Positions 1-7,258 of a stretch of DNA of 14,886 bases are shown one piece after another. Origin of the DNA: an uncultured Collinsella sp. (GTDB lineage Bacteria > Actinomycetota > Coriobacteriia > Coriobacteriales > Coriobacteriaceae). The translations under genes were made by a program, and so were the position numbers. Each line of letters starts with the position of its first letter. Position 1 is the first letter of the stretch. Location: contig CATZIG010000027.1 in NCBI GenBank assembly GCA_958419975.1, forward strand, positions 1 to 14,886, given 5' to 3'. Below the pieces are notes generated by a model that saw only the letters and a list, made by a program, of their open reading frames with translations, was not told the DNA's origin and made no database searches.

Positions 1-2429
1 TCGCCCGCAGCCCAGACGCCCTCGACGCCGGTGGAGGTGGCGGCAAGGCGGCCGCGACGGTCGTGTTCGACGCCCGCGGCATCGTACAGGCTGGCATCGA
101 TGCCCTCGCCCACGGCACAGATCACCGTGGTGGCGGCAAGCTCGACGGTCTCGCCCGTGGCGACGGGGCTACGACGGCCGCTTGCATCCGGCTCGCCAAG
201 CTCCATAACGTCGCAGGTTAGCACAGCGCCGTTGAGCGCCTTGGGCGCCAGCAGCTCGCAGAACTCAACGCCGTCGGCAAGAGCAAGATCGAGCTCTTCC
301 TCGTCGGCGGGCATCTGCTTCTTGGTGCGGCGATACACCAGGCGCACGTTCTTCACGCCGGCCAGGCGCTTGGCCACGCGGGCCGCGTCCATGGCGGTGT
401 TGCCGGCGCCAATGACCACGACGTCCTCGCCTAGCTCGAGCTTCTCGCCCTTCTTGGCGGCCTCGAGGAACTCCAGCACATCGAACTCGGCACCCTCGCC
501 CAGGCCCGCAGAGCCGGGCATCCAGGCACCGGTGGCCACGACCACGTCGGTAAAGCCCTGGGCCTTGAGCTCGTCAATGGACTCCACGCGGGCGTTGAGC
601 TGAACCTTGGCGCCAAAGGCCAGGCAGAGCTCGGCATCGTGGGAGATATCGTCGCTCGCAATGCGGAACTCGGGAATCACGTGACGGACCACGCCGCCGA
701 GCGAATCGCGGGCCTCAAAGATGGTGACGGGCACGCCGGCGCGCGTCAGGAAGAATGCCGTCGCCAGGCCGGCCGGGCCGCCGCCGATAACGGCAACGTT
801 GCGCTCGCCGTCGTTGGCGATAGCCTGGGCACGCAGCTTGGGTAGCACGGCGGTCATGGCCTCGCGGGCGGCCTTGAGCTTGCTGGCGCGAATCTGGGCG
901 CCCTCGGGCTCGTAGAACGCACGCTCGCAGGCACGACCGCAAGGATGCGGGCAGATGGTGCCGGTGATGAACGGCAGGGCGTTGCGCTCGATGATGATGT
1001 TGAGTGCGTCCTCGTAGCGGCCCTCGTCAACAGCCGCCAGATAGGCGGGAATATCCTGCTGGATGGGGCAGCTCGTGCGGCACGGCGTGGTAAAGCAGTC
1101 GGAAAGCGGGCTCTTGCCGGCGACCTTGCGGTCGGGCAGCGGGCGCAGCGGCTTCTTGTAGAGCGGGTTGGTGAGCGAGTCGGTCTGGATCGCAGTCACG
1201 GCCTCGAGAGAGACGCCCGCGAACGGCTTGCCATCCAGGTCGGTAAACTCGCCAGCCATCTGGCTAAAGCGCTCGTAGCCACCAGGCTTGAGTACGTCGG
1301 TCGCCAGGGTGACGGGCCAAATGCCGGCATCGTACAGGGCGCGGATGTTGTAGACCGTAGCACCGCCAGAGTAGCTAATGCGCAGCTTGCCATCGAACTG
1401 CTCGGTAATGCGACGGGCGGCCTCGATGGTCAGCGAGAACAGCGAACGGCCGGACATGTACATCTCGGTGGAGGGCAGCTCGTTCCTCGTCACGTCGACG
1501 GGGAACGTGTTGGTCAGCTTGACGCCAAACTCCAGGCCGCGCTCGGCACACAGGGCAATCAGACGCTCAAACATGGGCACAGCGTCGACCCACTGCAGAT
1601 CCTCGCGGAAGTGCGTGTCATCGAAGACGATGTAGTCGAAGCCCAGCTCGTTGAGGCGCTGGCGAGCAAACTCATAGCCCAGCAGCGTGGGGTTGCACTT
1701 GATGTAGGTGTTGAGACCCTTCTCGGTAATCAGATAGGTCGCGATGCGCTCGATCTCCGCCGGCGGGCAGCCATGCAGCGTGGACTCGGTAATGGAGTTG
1801 GAGACGCGCGCCGAGATGGACTCGACAAACGCGGCATCGACATGCTCAAACTTGTCCAGGTTAGCGAGCGCCCACGTGCGGCACTCGTTCCAAACCTCGG
1901 AGCCGCTGGCGTCCTTCATGCCCTCAATGTACGCATCGACCTTGGGGCTCTTGATGCCCTCGAGGTCATAACCCACGGACATGTTGAAGACAAAACCATC
2001 CGGGCTGCCCAGGCCGTACTCGCGAGCGATCAGGTGGCAGGCAAACCATGCCTTCACGTACTCGGCAAAGGCCTGCGGAACCTCGAGCTCGGTCGACCAC
2101 TCGCAGTTGTAGCACTCGTCCTGCGCCACGATGCAGGGCTTGTTCACACACTTGGAGAGCTCCTCGCCGTCCATAACCTGAACGGTCTTGAGCTCAAAGA
2201 AGCGGGAACCGGCCACGTAGGATGCCACGATGTTCTGGGCCAGCTGCGCATTGGGACCGGCGGCCGGGCCAAACGGAGTCTCGATGCGCTCGTCAAAAAT
2301 GGGAAGCGCGCCCTCCTGGTTGGTCGTGACCATCTTGCGCACGCCAAAGACGGCGCCCTGAGTCTTGTGCTCCTCGATGATCCAGTTCATCAGCTGCGAA
2401 AACGGGATCGGCCTCATGATGTCGCTCAT
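1..2429 (-). CDS. ygfK: YgfK-type FAD/Fe-S oxidoreductase (putative selenate reductase subunit), C-terminus cut by window edge
   Basis: About 809 codons are present; E. coli YgfK is roughly 1030 residues, so about 200 C-terminal residues lie outside the window. The start is the ATG at 2429, six bases after GAGAGGAG. The N-terminal part (about residues 1-430) resembles a dihydroorotate-dehydrogenase-like barrel, with FGPAAGPNAQ near residue 52. A cysteine cluster (CFTTPCRTSCP near 443, then CPHPCGRAC) fits the Fe-S region seen in glutamate synthase small subunits and dihydropyrimidine dehydrogenase. Two dinucleotide-binding motifs follow: VIGGGPAG near 546 and VIGAGNTAMDAARVAKRL near 672. The visible end reads VEGVWAAG, typical of the second FAD loop. 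It is probably a cytosolic electron-transfer flavoprotein. The family is linked to purine/urate use by genome context, and the selenate reductase name is historical. It is the third gene of the permease-ssnA-ygfK run. Family assignment is firm; the substrate is unknown. Confidence 0.9.
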   Translation of the reverse strand, partial: MSDIMRPIPFSQLMNWIIEEHKTQGAVFGVRKMVTTNQEGALPIFDERIETPFGPAAGPNAQLAQNIVASYVAGSRFFELKTVQVMDGEELSKCVNKPCIVAQDECYNCEWSTELEVPQAFAEYVKAWFACHLIAREYGLGSPDGFVFNMSVGYDLEGIKSPKVDAYIEGMKDASGSEVWNECRTWALANLDKFEHVDAAFVESISARVSNSITESTLHGCPPAEIERIATYLITEKGLNTYIKCNPTLLGYEFARQRLNELGFDYIVFDDTHFREDLQWVDAVPMFERLIALCAERGLEFGVKLTNTFPVDVTRNELPSTEMYMSGRSLFSLTIEAARRITEQFDGKLRISYSGGATVYNIRALYDAGIWPVTLATDVLKPGGYERFSQMAGEFTDLDGKPFAGVSLEAVTAIQTDSLTNPLYKKPLRPLPDRKVAGKSPLSDCFTTPCRTSCPIQQDIPAYLAAVDEGRYEDALNIIIERNALPFITGTICPHPCGRACERAFYEPEGAQIRASKLKAAREAMTAVLPKLRAQAIANDGERNVAVIGGGPAGLATAFFLTRAGVPVTIFEARDSLGGVVRHVIPEFRIASDDISHDAELCLAFGAKVQLNARVESIDELKAQGFTDVVVATGAWMPGSAGLGEGAEFDVLEFLEAAKKGEKLELGEDVVVIGAGNTAMDAARVAKRLAGVKNVRLVYRRTKKQMPADEEELDLALADGVEFCELLAPKALNGAVLTCDVMELGEPDASGRRSPVATGETVELAATTVICAVGEGIDASLYDAAGVEHDRRGRLAATSTGVEGVWAAG

Positions 2430-2527
2430 AATGAGCTCCTCTCTGTAACGCCCGGCGAGACCGCGCGACGGGCGCAAATACGGTGTAGCGCTAGCACAGC
2501 GCCGGCGACCCCGCGGAGGCCGCCTAT

Positions 2528-2563
2528 GCGCGCGCCGGATGCGGCGAAACATCCGACGCGCGC
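2528..2563 (-). other. Intercistronic hairpin between ssnA and ygfK
   Basis: Arms GCGCGCGCCGGATG (2528-2541) and CATCCG plus CGCGCGC (2550-2563) pair over 13 bp with one mismatch (C2535/A2556) around an 8-base loop. It lies 15 bases downstream of the ssnA stop in a 149-bp gap before ygfK. No U-tract follows on the minus strand, so it is not a standard intrinsic terminator. A role in RNA processing or partial attenuation is inferred. Confidence 0.5.
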
Positions 2564-2578
2564 GAATCTACTTGTGAA

Positions 2579-3934
2579 TTAGTAGGTGCGATCGTTGAGC
2601 GTGCTCCAGAGCTTCTTGGACTCAGCCATGGTCCACGCGTTGATCTTGTCCTCATCAATCCCAACGAACTCGCGATCCTTGTACAGGACGCGGCCGTTGA
2701 TAATGGTGGTGCGGCAGTTTTTGCCCATCATGCCAAAGAGCATGTGGCCGTCGATGTTCTCCTCGCTCAGCGGCGTAAAGGGCTTGTAGTCCATAACGAT
2801 AACGTCGGCGGCAGCGCCGGCCTCGAGCACACCAAGCTTGCGATCGAAGTACTTGCTCGCCATCTTGGCGTTGTTCTCAAACAGCATCGTCATGGCCTCG
2901 CACCAGCCCACGTTGGGCATGGCGGCGTTGTGGCGCTGAATGATCAGGAAGACCTTAAGGCTCTCGAGCATATCGTGGGTGTAGGCGTCGGTACCCATGC
3001 ACACAGGAATGCCGCGGCGGAAGAATTCGAGCACGGGGGCGCAGCCCACGGCGTTGCCCATATTGGATTCGGGGTTGTTGACGAGCCAGGTGCCGGACTC
3101 CTTGACGATATCCATCTCGGCAGGCGTCACGTGGATGCAGTGGCCGAGCATGGTGTCGGGACCCAGCAGGTTGTGCTGCAGCAGGCGCTCGACGGGGCTG
3201 ATACCACCGCGGTTGAGGCGGGAATCCCACACGTCGTTCATGCCCTCGCACACGTGGATGTGGAAGCCGGTCAGGCCGTTGTTGGCCTCGGCCATCTTAT
3301 CCATGGTCTCGTCCGACAGCGTAAAGGTAGCATGTCCGCCAAACATGGCGGCGATCATGTGGTTGTCGTTATCGCGACGCTCTTTGGCGGCCCACTGGGC
3401 AAATTCGGCGTTCTCGGCAATGGCCTGGTCGCATTTTTCCTGGCCACGGCGATCGGAGACCTCGTAGCACAGGCACGAACGCATGCCCAGCTCCTGAGCT
3501 GCATCCTTAATGGTAAAGAGGCTTCCCGGGATCTCGCAGAAGCTCGCATGGTGATCGAAGATCGTGGTGACGCCATCGCGGATAGAGTCCAAAATCGTGG
3601 CATAGGCGCTGGCCTTGGTGCCGTCGAGCGTCAGATTGTCGTCGATCTTCCACCACTGCTGCTCGAGATTCTCCAGGAAGTTGGTGGGGTTGCAGCCCTT
3701 AATGGCAAGGCCGCGGGCCAGACCCGAGTAGATGTGGGTGTGGCAGTTGATGAGTCCGGGCATGATGAGGTTGCCCCGGGCATCGACGTACTCGGCATCC
3801 GGGTACTTGGCCTTGAGCTCGCGTTCGGGGCCCACTTCGACGATCGTATCTCCGTCAATGGCGACCGCACCGTTTGGAATGAACGGGGTCTGAGCGTTGC
3901 GGGTAAAGACGGAACCGTTAGCGACCAGAAGCAT
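2579..3934 (-). CDS. ssnA: Amidohydrolase-family protein SsnA
   Basis: This 451-residue metal-dependent amidohydrolase belongs to the cytosine deaminase/chlorohydrolase branch. Metal-binding motifs are in the expected order: HTH at 65-67 (GLINCHTHIYSGLARG), GFHIHV with H225/H227, LGHCIH with H265 or H268, and MGTD with D316. I chose the ATG at 3934 because AAGGGAG lies five bases upstream. An in-frame ATG six codons earlier would place that ribosome-binding site inside the gene. SsnA was named in E. coli for an effect on stationary-phase survival. The same gene occurs with ygfK in clusters linked to anaerobic purine/urate breakdown, where a ring-opening or deaminating hydrolysis is expected. 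It lies between the permease and ygfK on the same strand. Family confidence is high; the exact substrate is not established. Confidence 0.92.
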   Translation of the reverse strand: MLLVANGSVFTRNAQTPFIPNGAVAIDGDTIVEVGPERELKAKYPDAEYVDARGNLIMPGLINCHTHIYSGLARGLAIKGCNPTNFLENLEQQWWKIDDNLTLDGTKASAYATILDSIRDGVTTIFDHHASFCEIPGSLFTIKDAAQELGMRSCLCYEVSDRRGQEKCDQAIAENAEFAQWAAKERRDNDNHMIAAMFGGHATFTLSDETMDKMAEANNGLTGFHIHVCEGMNDVWDSRLNRGGISPVERLLQHNLLGPDTMLGHCIHVTPAEMDIVKESGTWLVNNPESNMGNAVGCAPVLEFFRRGIPVCMGTDAYTHDMLESLKVFLIIQRHNAAMPNVGWCEAMTMLFENNAKMASKYFDRKLGVLEAGAAADVIVMDYKPFTPLSEENIDGHMLFGMMGKNCRTTIINGRVLYKDREFVGIDEDKINAWTMAESKKLWSTLNDRTY

Positions 3935-3951
3935 GGATGCTCCCTTCAACA

Positions 3952-4113
3952 TCAGAGGCGGGGTTTGACACCTCTGACATGGCGGAGTGCGAAGCGCCGG
4001 CCTACACCGGAAACGGGCCCTCTCCCGTCAACGCTTCACCAAAGGGACAAACCCTTTGAAGTGCGGCTTGGCGCCGCATGGCGTCGGCGGACGAGGCGAT
4101 GCGTCCGCCGACG
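3952..4113 (-). other. Run of four hairpins between the permease gene and ssnA
   Basis: The 195-bp gap holds four inverted repeats. The arms are TCAGAGG/CCTCTGA (3952-3958, 3971-3977), AAAGGG/CCCTTT (4041-4046, 4052-4057; flanked by CTTC/GAAG), TGCGGC/GCCGCA (4062-4067, 4073-4078) and a perfect 12-bp stem CGTCGGCGGACG/CGTCCGCCGACG (4082-4093, 4102-4113). The last follows the permease stop by 16 bases but has no U-tract on the minus strand. The run may tune ssnA-ygfK expression relative to the permease by processing, stabilisation or attenuation. Confidence 0.5.
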
Positions 4114-4129
4114 AATAGCACCGAATTGG

Positions 4130-5524
4130 TTACTTCTTGCTCTCGGGCAAGACCAGATCCACGGCAGCGTCCTTGGCAGCATCGATGTGCTGAGCCACGA
4201 CCGGCGTCTGCGGAAGGATCAGGTTAAGGACAATGGCCATGATGGCGGTGGGGGTTACGGCATTGGAGCCGATGACGGTGGACACCCAGGCGGGCATACC
4301 CTCGCCGGCAAGGCAACCGCTGGCCATCCAGATACCCAGGCCAAAGACGACGGAGGTGCCGACGATAGTGGTAGTGCGCTGCGTGAGGCCCTCGCGGGTG
4401 AACATGCGCACGCCGTTCATGGTGATGGTGCCAAAGACGCCGACGGTCGCGCCGCCGATGACGGGCTGCGGGATAGCGGAAAGGACGGCAGAGAGCTGCG
4501 GGAACAGACCGGCGATGGCAAAGACGGCCGCGATGATCACAAAGACCCACTTGTTGACGACCTTGTTGGAGCAGATGATGCCCACGTTCTGGCCAAGGGC
4601 GCTGGTGGGAAGACCGCCCAGCAGGCCGCCGACCATAGAGGTAAGGCCCTGGGACACGATGGCGCCGGAGAGCTCGCGCTCGGTGGGCATACGGTCGATG
4701 GAGCCCAGGCAGGCGGCGGAGACGTCACCGATAACCTGGATAGCAACCATGGGGAACACGACGGCGAGGGTAATGCAGACCTCGGGATCAAACTCGAGCG
4801 CGTAGGGCATGAGCTTGGGAAGGGCGAAGACCTGAGCGGTGGCGACGCTGGAGAAGTCGATCATGCCAAAGGGGATGGAGACGATCATGCCAACGATCAT
4901 GCCAAAGAACACAGAGCCCAACTTGAGCGTGCCCTTGCCAAAGTTGGCGAGCGCAAAGACCACGGCGAAGGTGATGAGAGCGACGCACCATGCCTGCGGG
5001 GTGCCCCACAACGGCGTACCCATACCGCCGGCCATATACTTGACGGCCGTGGGATACAGCGAAACGCCGATGGAGAAGATGACCGTACCGGTCACGACGG
5101 GCGGGAACAGCCACTTGATCTTGCTGTAGGCCAGACCAAAGAGGACCGCGACGGCGCCGCCGACGATCTCGCCGCCCAAAAGCGCGCCAAAGCTAAAACC
5201 CGAGGCACCCATGGCCTGCAGGGCCGGCAGGAAAGCGAACGAAACGCCCATGACGATGGGCAGGCCGCCGCCGATGCGACGGAAGGGAGCGAAGGCCTGA
5301 AGGGCCGTGTCGATTGCCGAAAGAATGAGCGCAACCTGAATGATGTCGGTGCTCTGCTGGCTATTAAAGCCGTAGACGCCGGCCATGATGACCGCCGGGG
5401 TAATGATGCCGGCAAACGATGCCAGTACGTGCTGAAGGGCACACGGGATCATTTCCTTAACGGGAGGCATGCCTTCGCGAGTGAACAGGGCTTCAGTGCC
5501 GTTCGTAACCGTCTCCTGGGTCAT
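4130..5524 (-). CDS. NCS2-family purine (xanthine/urate-type) permease
   Basis: This 464-residue inner-membrane protein has about 14 hydrophobic segments, the usual size for nucleobase:cation symporter-2 transporters such as XanQ, XanP and UacT. Family signatures include the TM1 QH pair (Q31-H32 in ALQHVLASFAG), LFPPVVTGTVIFSIG near 139-153, IGDVSAA in TM8 (265-271) and the TM10 QNVG motif (312-315). The positions usually occupied by a TM8 glutamate and a TM9 aspartate appear to be Q263 and Q292. That is a by-eye alignment. The ATG at 5524 has a modest ribosome-binding site (GGTGG four bases upstream). It is the first gene before ssnA and ygfK and is divergent from a PAS/HTH regulator, which supports import of a purine such as urate or xanthine. 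Specificity cannot be fixed from sequence alone. Confidence 0.9.
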   Translation of the reverse strand: MTQETVTNGTEALFTREGMPPVKEMIPCALQHVLASFAGIITPAVIMAGVYGFNSQQSTDIIQVALILSAIDTALQAFAPFRRIGGGLPIVMGVSFAFLPALQAMGASGFSFGALLGGEIVGGAVAVLFGLAYSKIKWLFPPVVTGTVIFSIGVSLYPTAVKYMAGGMGTPLWGTPQAWCVALITFAVVFALANFGKGTLKLGSVFFGMIVGMIVSIPFGMIDFSSVATAQVFALPKLMPYALEFDPEVCITLAVVFPMVAIQVIGDVSAACLGSIDRMPTERELSGAIVSQGLTSMVGGLLGGLPTSALGQNVGIICSNKVVNKWVFVIIAAVFAIAGLFPQLSAVLSAIPQPVIGGATVGVFGTITMNGVRMFTREGLTQRTTTIVGTSVVFGLGIWMASGCLAGEGMPAWVSTVIGSNAVTPTAIMAIVLNLILPQTPVVAQHIDAAKDAAVDLVLPESKK

Positions 5525-5876
5525 TTGACCACCAATCCTCGAAGTAGTTGTTTTCGCATCTAACGCTCTATTGTGACGCAGTGCGGGGTTGAGGTTGTGC
5601 CTTCATTGCATATCGTATTAAAGATGATTCTCATTCTCAATAATAATTTTTTGTTATCAGACTATTCTTCAGCTGAAATTACGCATTTCCGCAGGTCAGG
5701 AAAGTGTCTGGTCAAAATAACATCTAACATTTCTTTTGGTCAACCGTTTACCGCTAAATTCCTACCGTTCGTCTGCATTACGCAATGTACCTGCGGATAT
5801 ACGAGATGATGGGCAGCGTGTTACCATGAGAAAAAATTGTTATGAACATTTCCGATTTCACCCAAAGGAGTTGCCC
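5525..5876. promoter_or_regulatory. Divergent regulatory region between the permease operon and the YheO-type regulator
   Basis: This 352-bp gene-free stretch is much richer in A and T than its surroundings. It contains a predicted minus-strand promoter (5612-5640), a TGGTCAA direct repeat (5709-5715 and 5737-5743), and two copies of ATTACGCA (5678-5685, 5777-5784), each followed within a few bases by CCGCAGG (5689-5695) or its inverse CCTGCGG (5790-5796). A short palindrome TTTCC/GGAAA sits at 5686-5704. These are candidate operator sites for the adjacent regulator; none is proven. No clear plus-strand promoter was found. Confidence 0.5.
5612..5640 (-). promoter_or_regulatory. Predicted sigma-70 promoter of the permease-ssnA-ygfK operon with an overlapping Fur-like box
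   Basis: Read on the minus strand, TTGAGA (-35) and TACGAT (-10) are separated by exactly 17 bases. This predicts a 5' UTR of roughly 80 bases before the permease ATG. The spacer contains TGAGAATGAGAATCA (minus strand of 5625-5639), which matches the Fur 7-1-7 consensus TGATAATNATTATCA at 11 of 14 fixed positions. This suggests, but does not show, metal-dependent repression. Confidence 0.45.
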
Positions 5877-6533
5877 GTGAACGAGACCGTACGTCGCTTT
5901 TTGCCGATGGTCGATTTTCTGGAGCAGATACTCGGCAAAAACAGCGAAATCGTGCTGCACGATTTCTCGGATCCCGACCACGCCATCGTTGATATTCGCA
6001 ACGGCATCGTGAGCGGCCGCAAGGTCGGCGGTCCCGCCACCGATCTGGCACTCAAGATCATGCACGACGCCAAGTATCGCGACCTGCCGTTTATTACGGG
6101 CTACGAGGGGCGCGGTGCCGGCGGCAAGACGTTGGAGTCAGCGACGTACTTTATCCGCGAGAATGACGAGATCGTCGGTATGCTCTGCGTCAACACCGAC
6201 CTCTCGACCGTGCGCTCCATCAATGCCATGGCGCAGCAGCTCATGGCCTGCTTCGACGCCGTGCCAAGGCAGGCGGAACCCGCGTCTATCGAGGTCGAAA
6301 GTCTTTCGGAGTCTACACAGGAGCTCATCGACCGCAGCATTGCCGAGTTGCTGAGCGCGCGCGGGCTGGATGTAGCATCGCTTGGTCAAAGCGACCGCGT
6401 GGACGTCATTCGCCACCTCAACGGCAACGGGGTGTTCATGCTCAAGGGCGCTGTTGCCTGCGCCGCCACCGCGCTGGGCATCTCGGAGCCCAGCGTCTAC
6501 CGCTACCTGCAAAAAGTTCGCAAGGAAGGCTAA
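5877..6533 (+). CDS. YheO-type PAS/HTH transcriptional regulator
   Basis: This 218-residue protein has the YheO-like PAS domain at about residues 10-115 (FLPMVDFLEQILG, EIVLHDFSDPDHAIVDI, GMLCVNTDLS) and a C-terminal helix-turn-helix of the HTH_22 type at about 150-215 (MLKGAVACAATALGISEPSVYRYL). DauR-like regulators share this layout. I chose the GTG at 5877 because CAAAGGAG lies a few bases upstream and the protein then begins at the family's usual point. In-frame ATGs at 5736 and 5826 lack such a site and would add unrelated residues. It is divergent from the permease-ssnA-ygfK operon, so it is the likely local regulator, sensing a purine or intermediate through the PAS-like domain. The ligand is unknown. 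Confidence 0.88.
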   Translation: MNETVRRFLPMVDFLEQILGKNSEIVLHDFSDPDHAIVDIRNGIVSGRKVGGPATDLALKIMHDAKYRDLPFITGYEGRGAGGKTLESATYFIRENDEIVGMLCVNTDLSTVRSINAMAQQLMACFDAVPRQAEPASIEVESLSESTQELIDRSIAELLSARGLDVASLGQSDRVDVIRHLNGNGVFMLKGAVACAATALGISEPSVYRYLQKVRKEG

Positions 6534-6577
6534 CGAGCAAAATGGAGCGCGGCTCCACAAGCGATCCATCATTTGAC

Positions 6578-6616
6578 AAAAGACCCTGCAGCTCGCACGC
6601 GCTGCAGGGTCTTTTT
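6578..6616. terminator. Bidirectional intrinsic terminator between the regulator and ridA
   Basis: A perfect 15-bp stem, AAAAGACCCTGCAGC (6578-6592) with GCTGCAGGGTCTTTT (6601-6615), surrounds an 8-base loop. It has a T-run on the plus side and the matching A-run on the left arm, so it can end transcripts from both sides. It lies 44 bases after the regulator stop and 29 bases beyond the ridA stop. Confidence 0.9.
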
Positions 6617-6645
6617 GCATGTCATGTTTAGTTGTGGCCAACGCC

Positions 6646-7023
6646 TTAGAGAGCGGCGATGACCTCGATCTCGACCAGACCGCCAGCCGGAAGGGCGGCA
6701 ACCTGGAAGGCGCTGCGCGCGGGGAACGGGGCCTCGAACTTGGAGGCGTAGATCTCGTTCACGGCGGCGAAGTCGGCGATGTCGGCCAGGTAGACCGTGG
6801 TCTTGACGACATCGGCAAAGGTGGCGCCGGCAGCGGTCAGCAGGGCCTCAACGTTGGCGAGGGACTGCTTGGCCTGGGCCTCGACGCCCTCGGGCATCTT
6901 GCCGGTCGCGGGATCGATGCCCAGCTGGCCGGACAGGAACACCATGTTGCCGGCCTGGATACCGGGGGAATACGGGCCGATGGCTGCGGGTGCGTTATCG
7001 GAAGACACGACGGTCTTGCTCAT
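6646..7023 (-). CDS. ridA: RidA-family enamine/imine deaminase (Rid/YjgF/UK114)
   Basis: This 125-residue protein spans the whole Rid family length. It carries the family core GPYSPGIQAGNMVFLSGQLG (residues 16-35). Residues expected for the RidA active site are present: Y18, R103 (in PARSAFQVAALP) and E120. RidA hydrolyses reactive 2-aminoacrylate and related enamines made by PLP enzymes to ketoacids and ammonia, as a cytosolic trimer. The ATG is preceded by AAGGAG six bases upstream. It appears to be monocistronic: a terminator follows and its own promoter precedes it. Rid proteins also take part in some purine and pyrimidine catabolic routes, but here the gene has its own promoter and a link to the nearby purine operon is only speculative. 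Confidence 0.93.
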   Translation of the reverse strand: MSKTVVSSDNAPAAIGPYSPGIQAGNMVFLSGQLGIDPATGKMPEGVEAQAKQSLANVEALLTAAGATFADVVKTTVYLADIADFAAVNEIYASKFEAPFPARSAFQVAALPAGGLVEIEVIAAL

Positions 7024-7056
7024 GTTTTTCTCCTTACAATCAAATAGAGAGCGTGA

Positions 7057-7102
7057 GCGCGGTGTTCACACCGGGAGGCACAGTTCGGTCTGAACACCGC
7101 GC
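7057..7102 (-). other. Long hairpin at the 5' end of the predicted ridA transcript
   Basis: Arms GCGCGGTGTTCA (7057-7068) and TGAACACCGCGC (7091-7102) pair perfectly over 12 bp. An inner 4-bp stem ACCG/CGGT (7070-7073, 7086-7089) follows a single C/C mismatch. CAATCAA (7038-7044) and TTGATTG (7103-7109) form a further flanking inverted pair. The hairpin lies about 34 bases upstream of the ridA start and begins only a few bases after the predicted transcription start. Confidence 0.6.
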
Positions 7103-7111
7103 TTGATTGGG

Positions 7112-7140
7112 ATAGTACTCAAGGTTTCCGCGCGATGCAA
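7112..7140 (-). promoter_or_regulatory. Predicted ridA promoter
   Basis: On the minus strand, TTGCAT (-35) and TACTAT (-10) lie exactly 17 bases apart, a good sigma-70 match. The transcription start would fall near 7105, giving a leader of roughly 80 bases that contains the long hairpin. Confidence 0.6.
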
Positions 7141-7258
7141 GATTATTATCACGTTGCGAGAATATTTTATCGCCCAACGGTTTCCCTGAACCGCCGAACG
7201 GTTTTCCACGGGATCAGCCAGCCCAAGCCGCTGAAGACTTTGTCCTGCTTAGGCTGCG

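Noticed and set aside
945..2582. Plus-strand open frame of 545 codons opposite ygfK
   Set aside because: It mirrors the YgfK coding sequence and has no recognisable domain or ribosome-binding site. It is a codon-bias artefact.
2744..5563. Plus-strand open frame of 939 codons opposite ssnA and the permease gene
   Set aside because: It is antisense to two clearly conserved genes and their gap. The translation is Gly/Asp/His-rich low-complexity sequence with no family motif, as expected from G/C third-codon bias in the opposite strand.
5525..5611. Purine or xanthine riboswitch in the permease leader
   Set aside because: The predicted leader is only about 80 bases and I could not find a purine-aptamer three-way junction or its conserved loop sequences.
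5736..5876. Longer N-terminus for the YheO-type regulator from ATG 5736 or 5826
   Set aside because: The extra residues do not look like the family, and no ribosome-binding site precedes those ATGs. A strong AAAGGAG is placed for GTG 5877.
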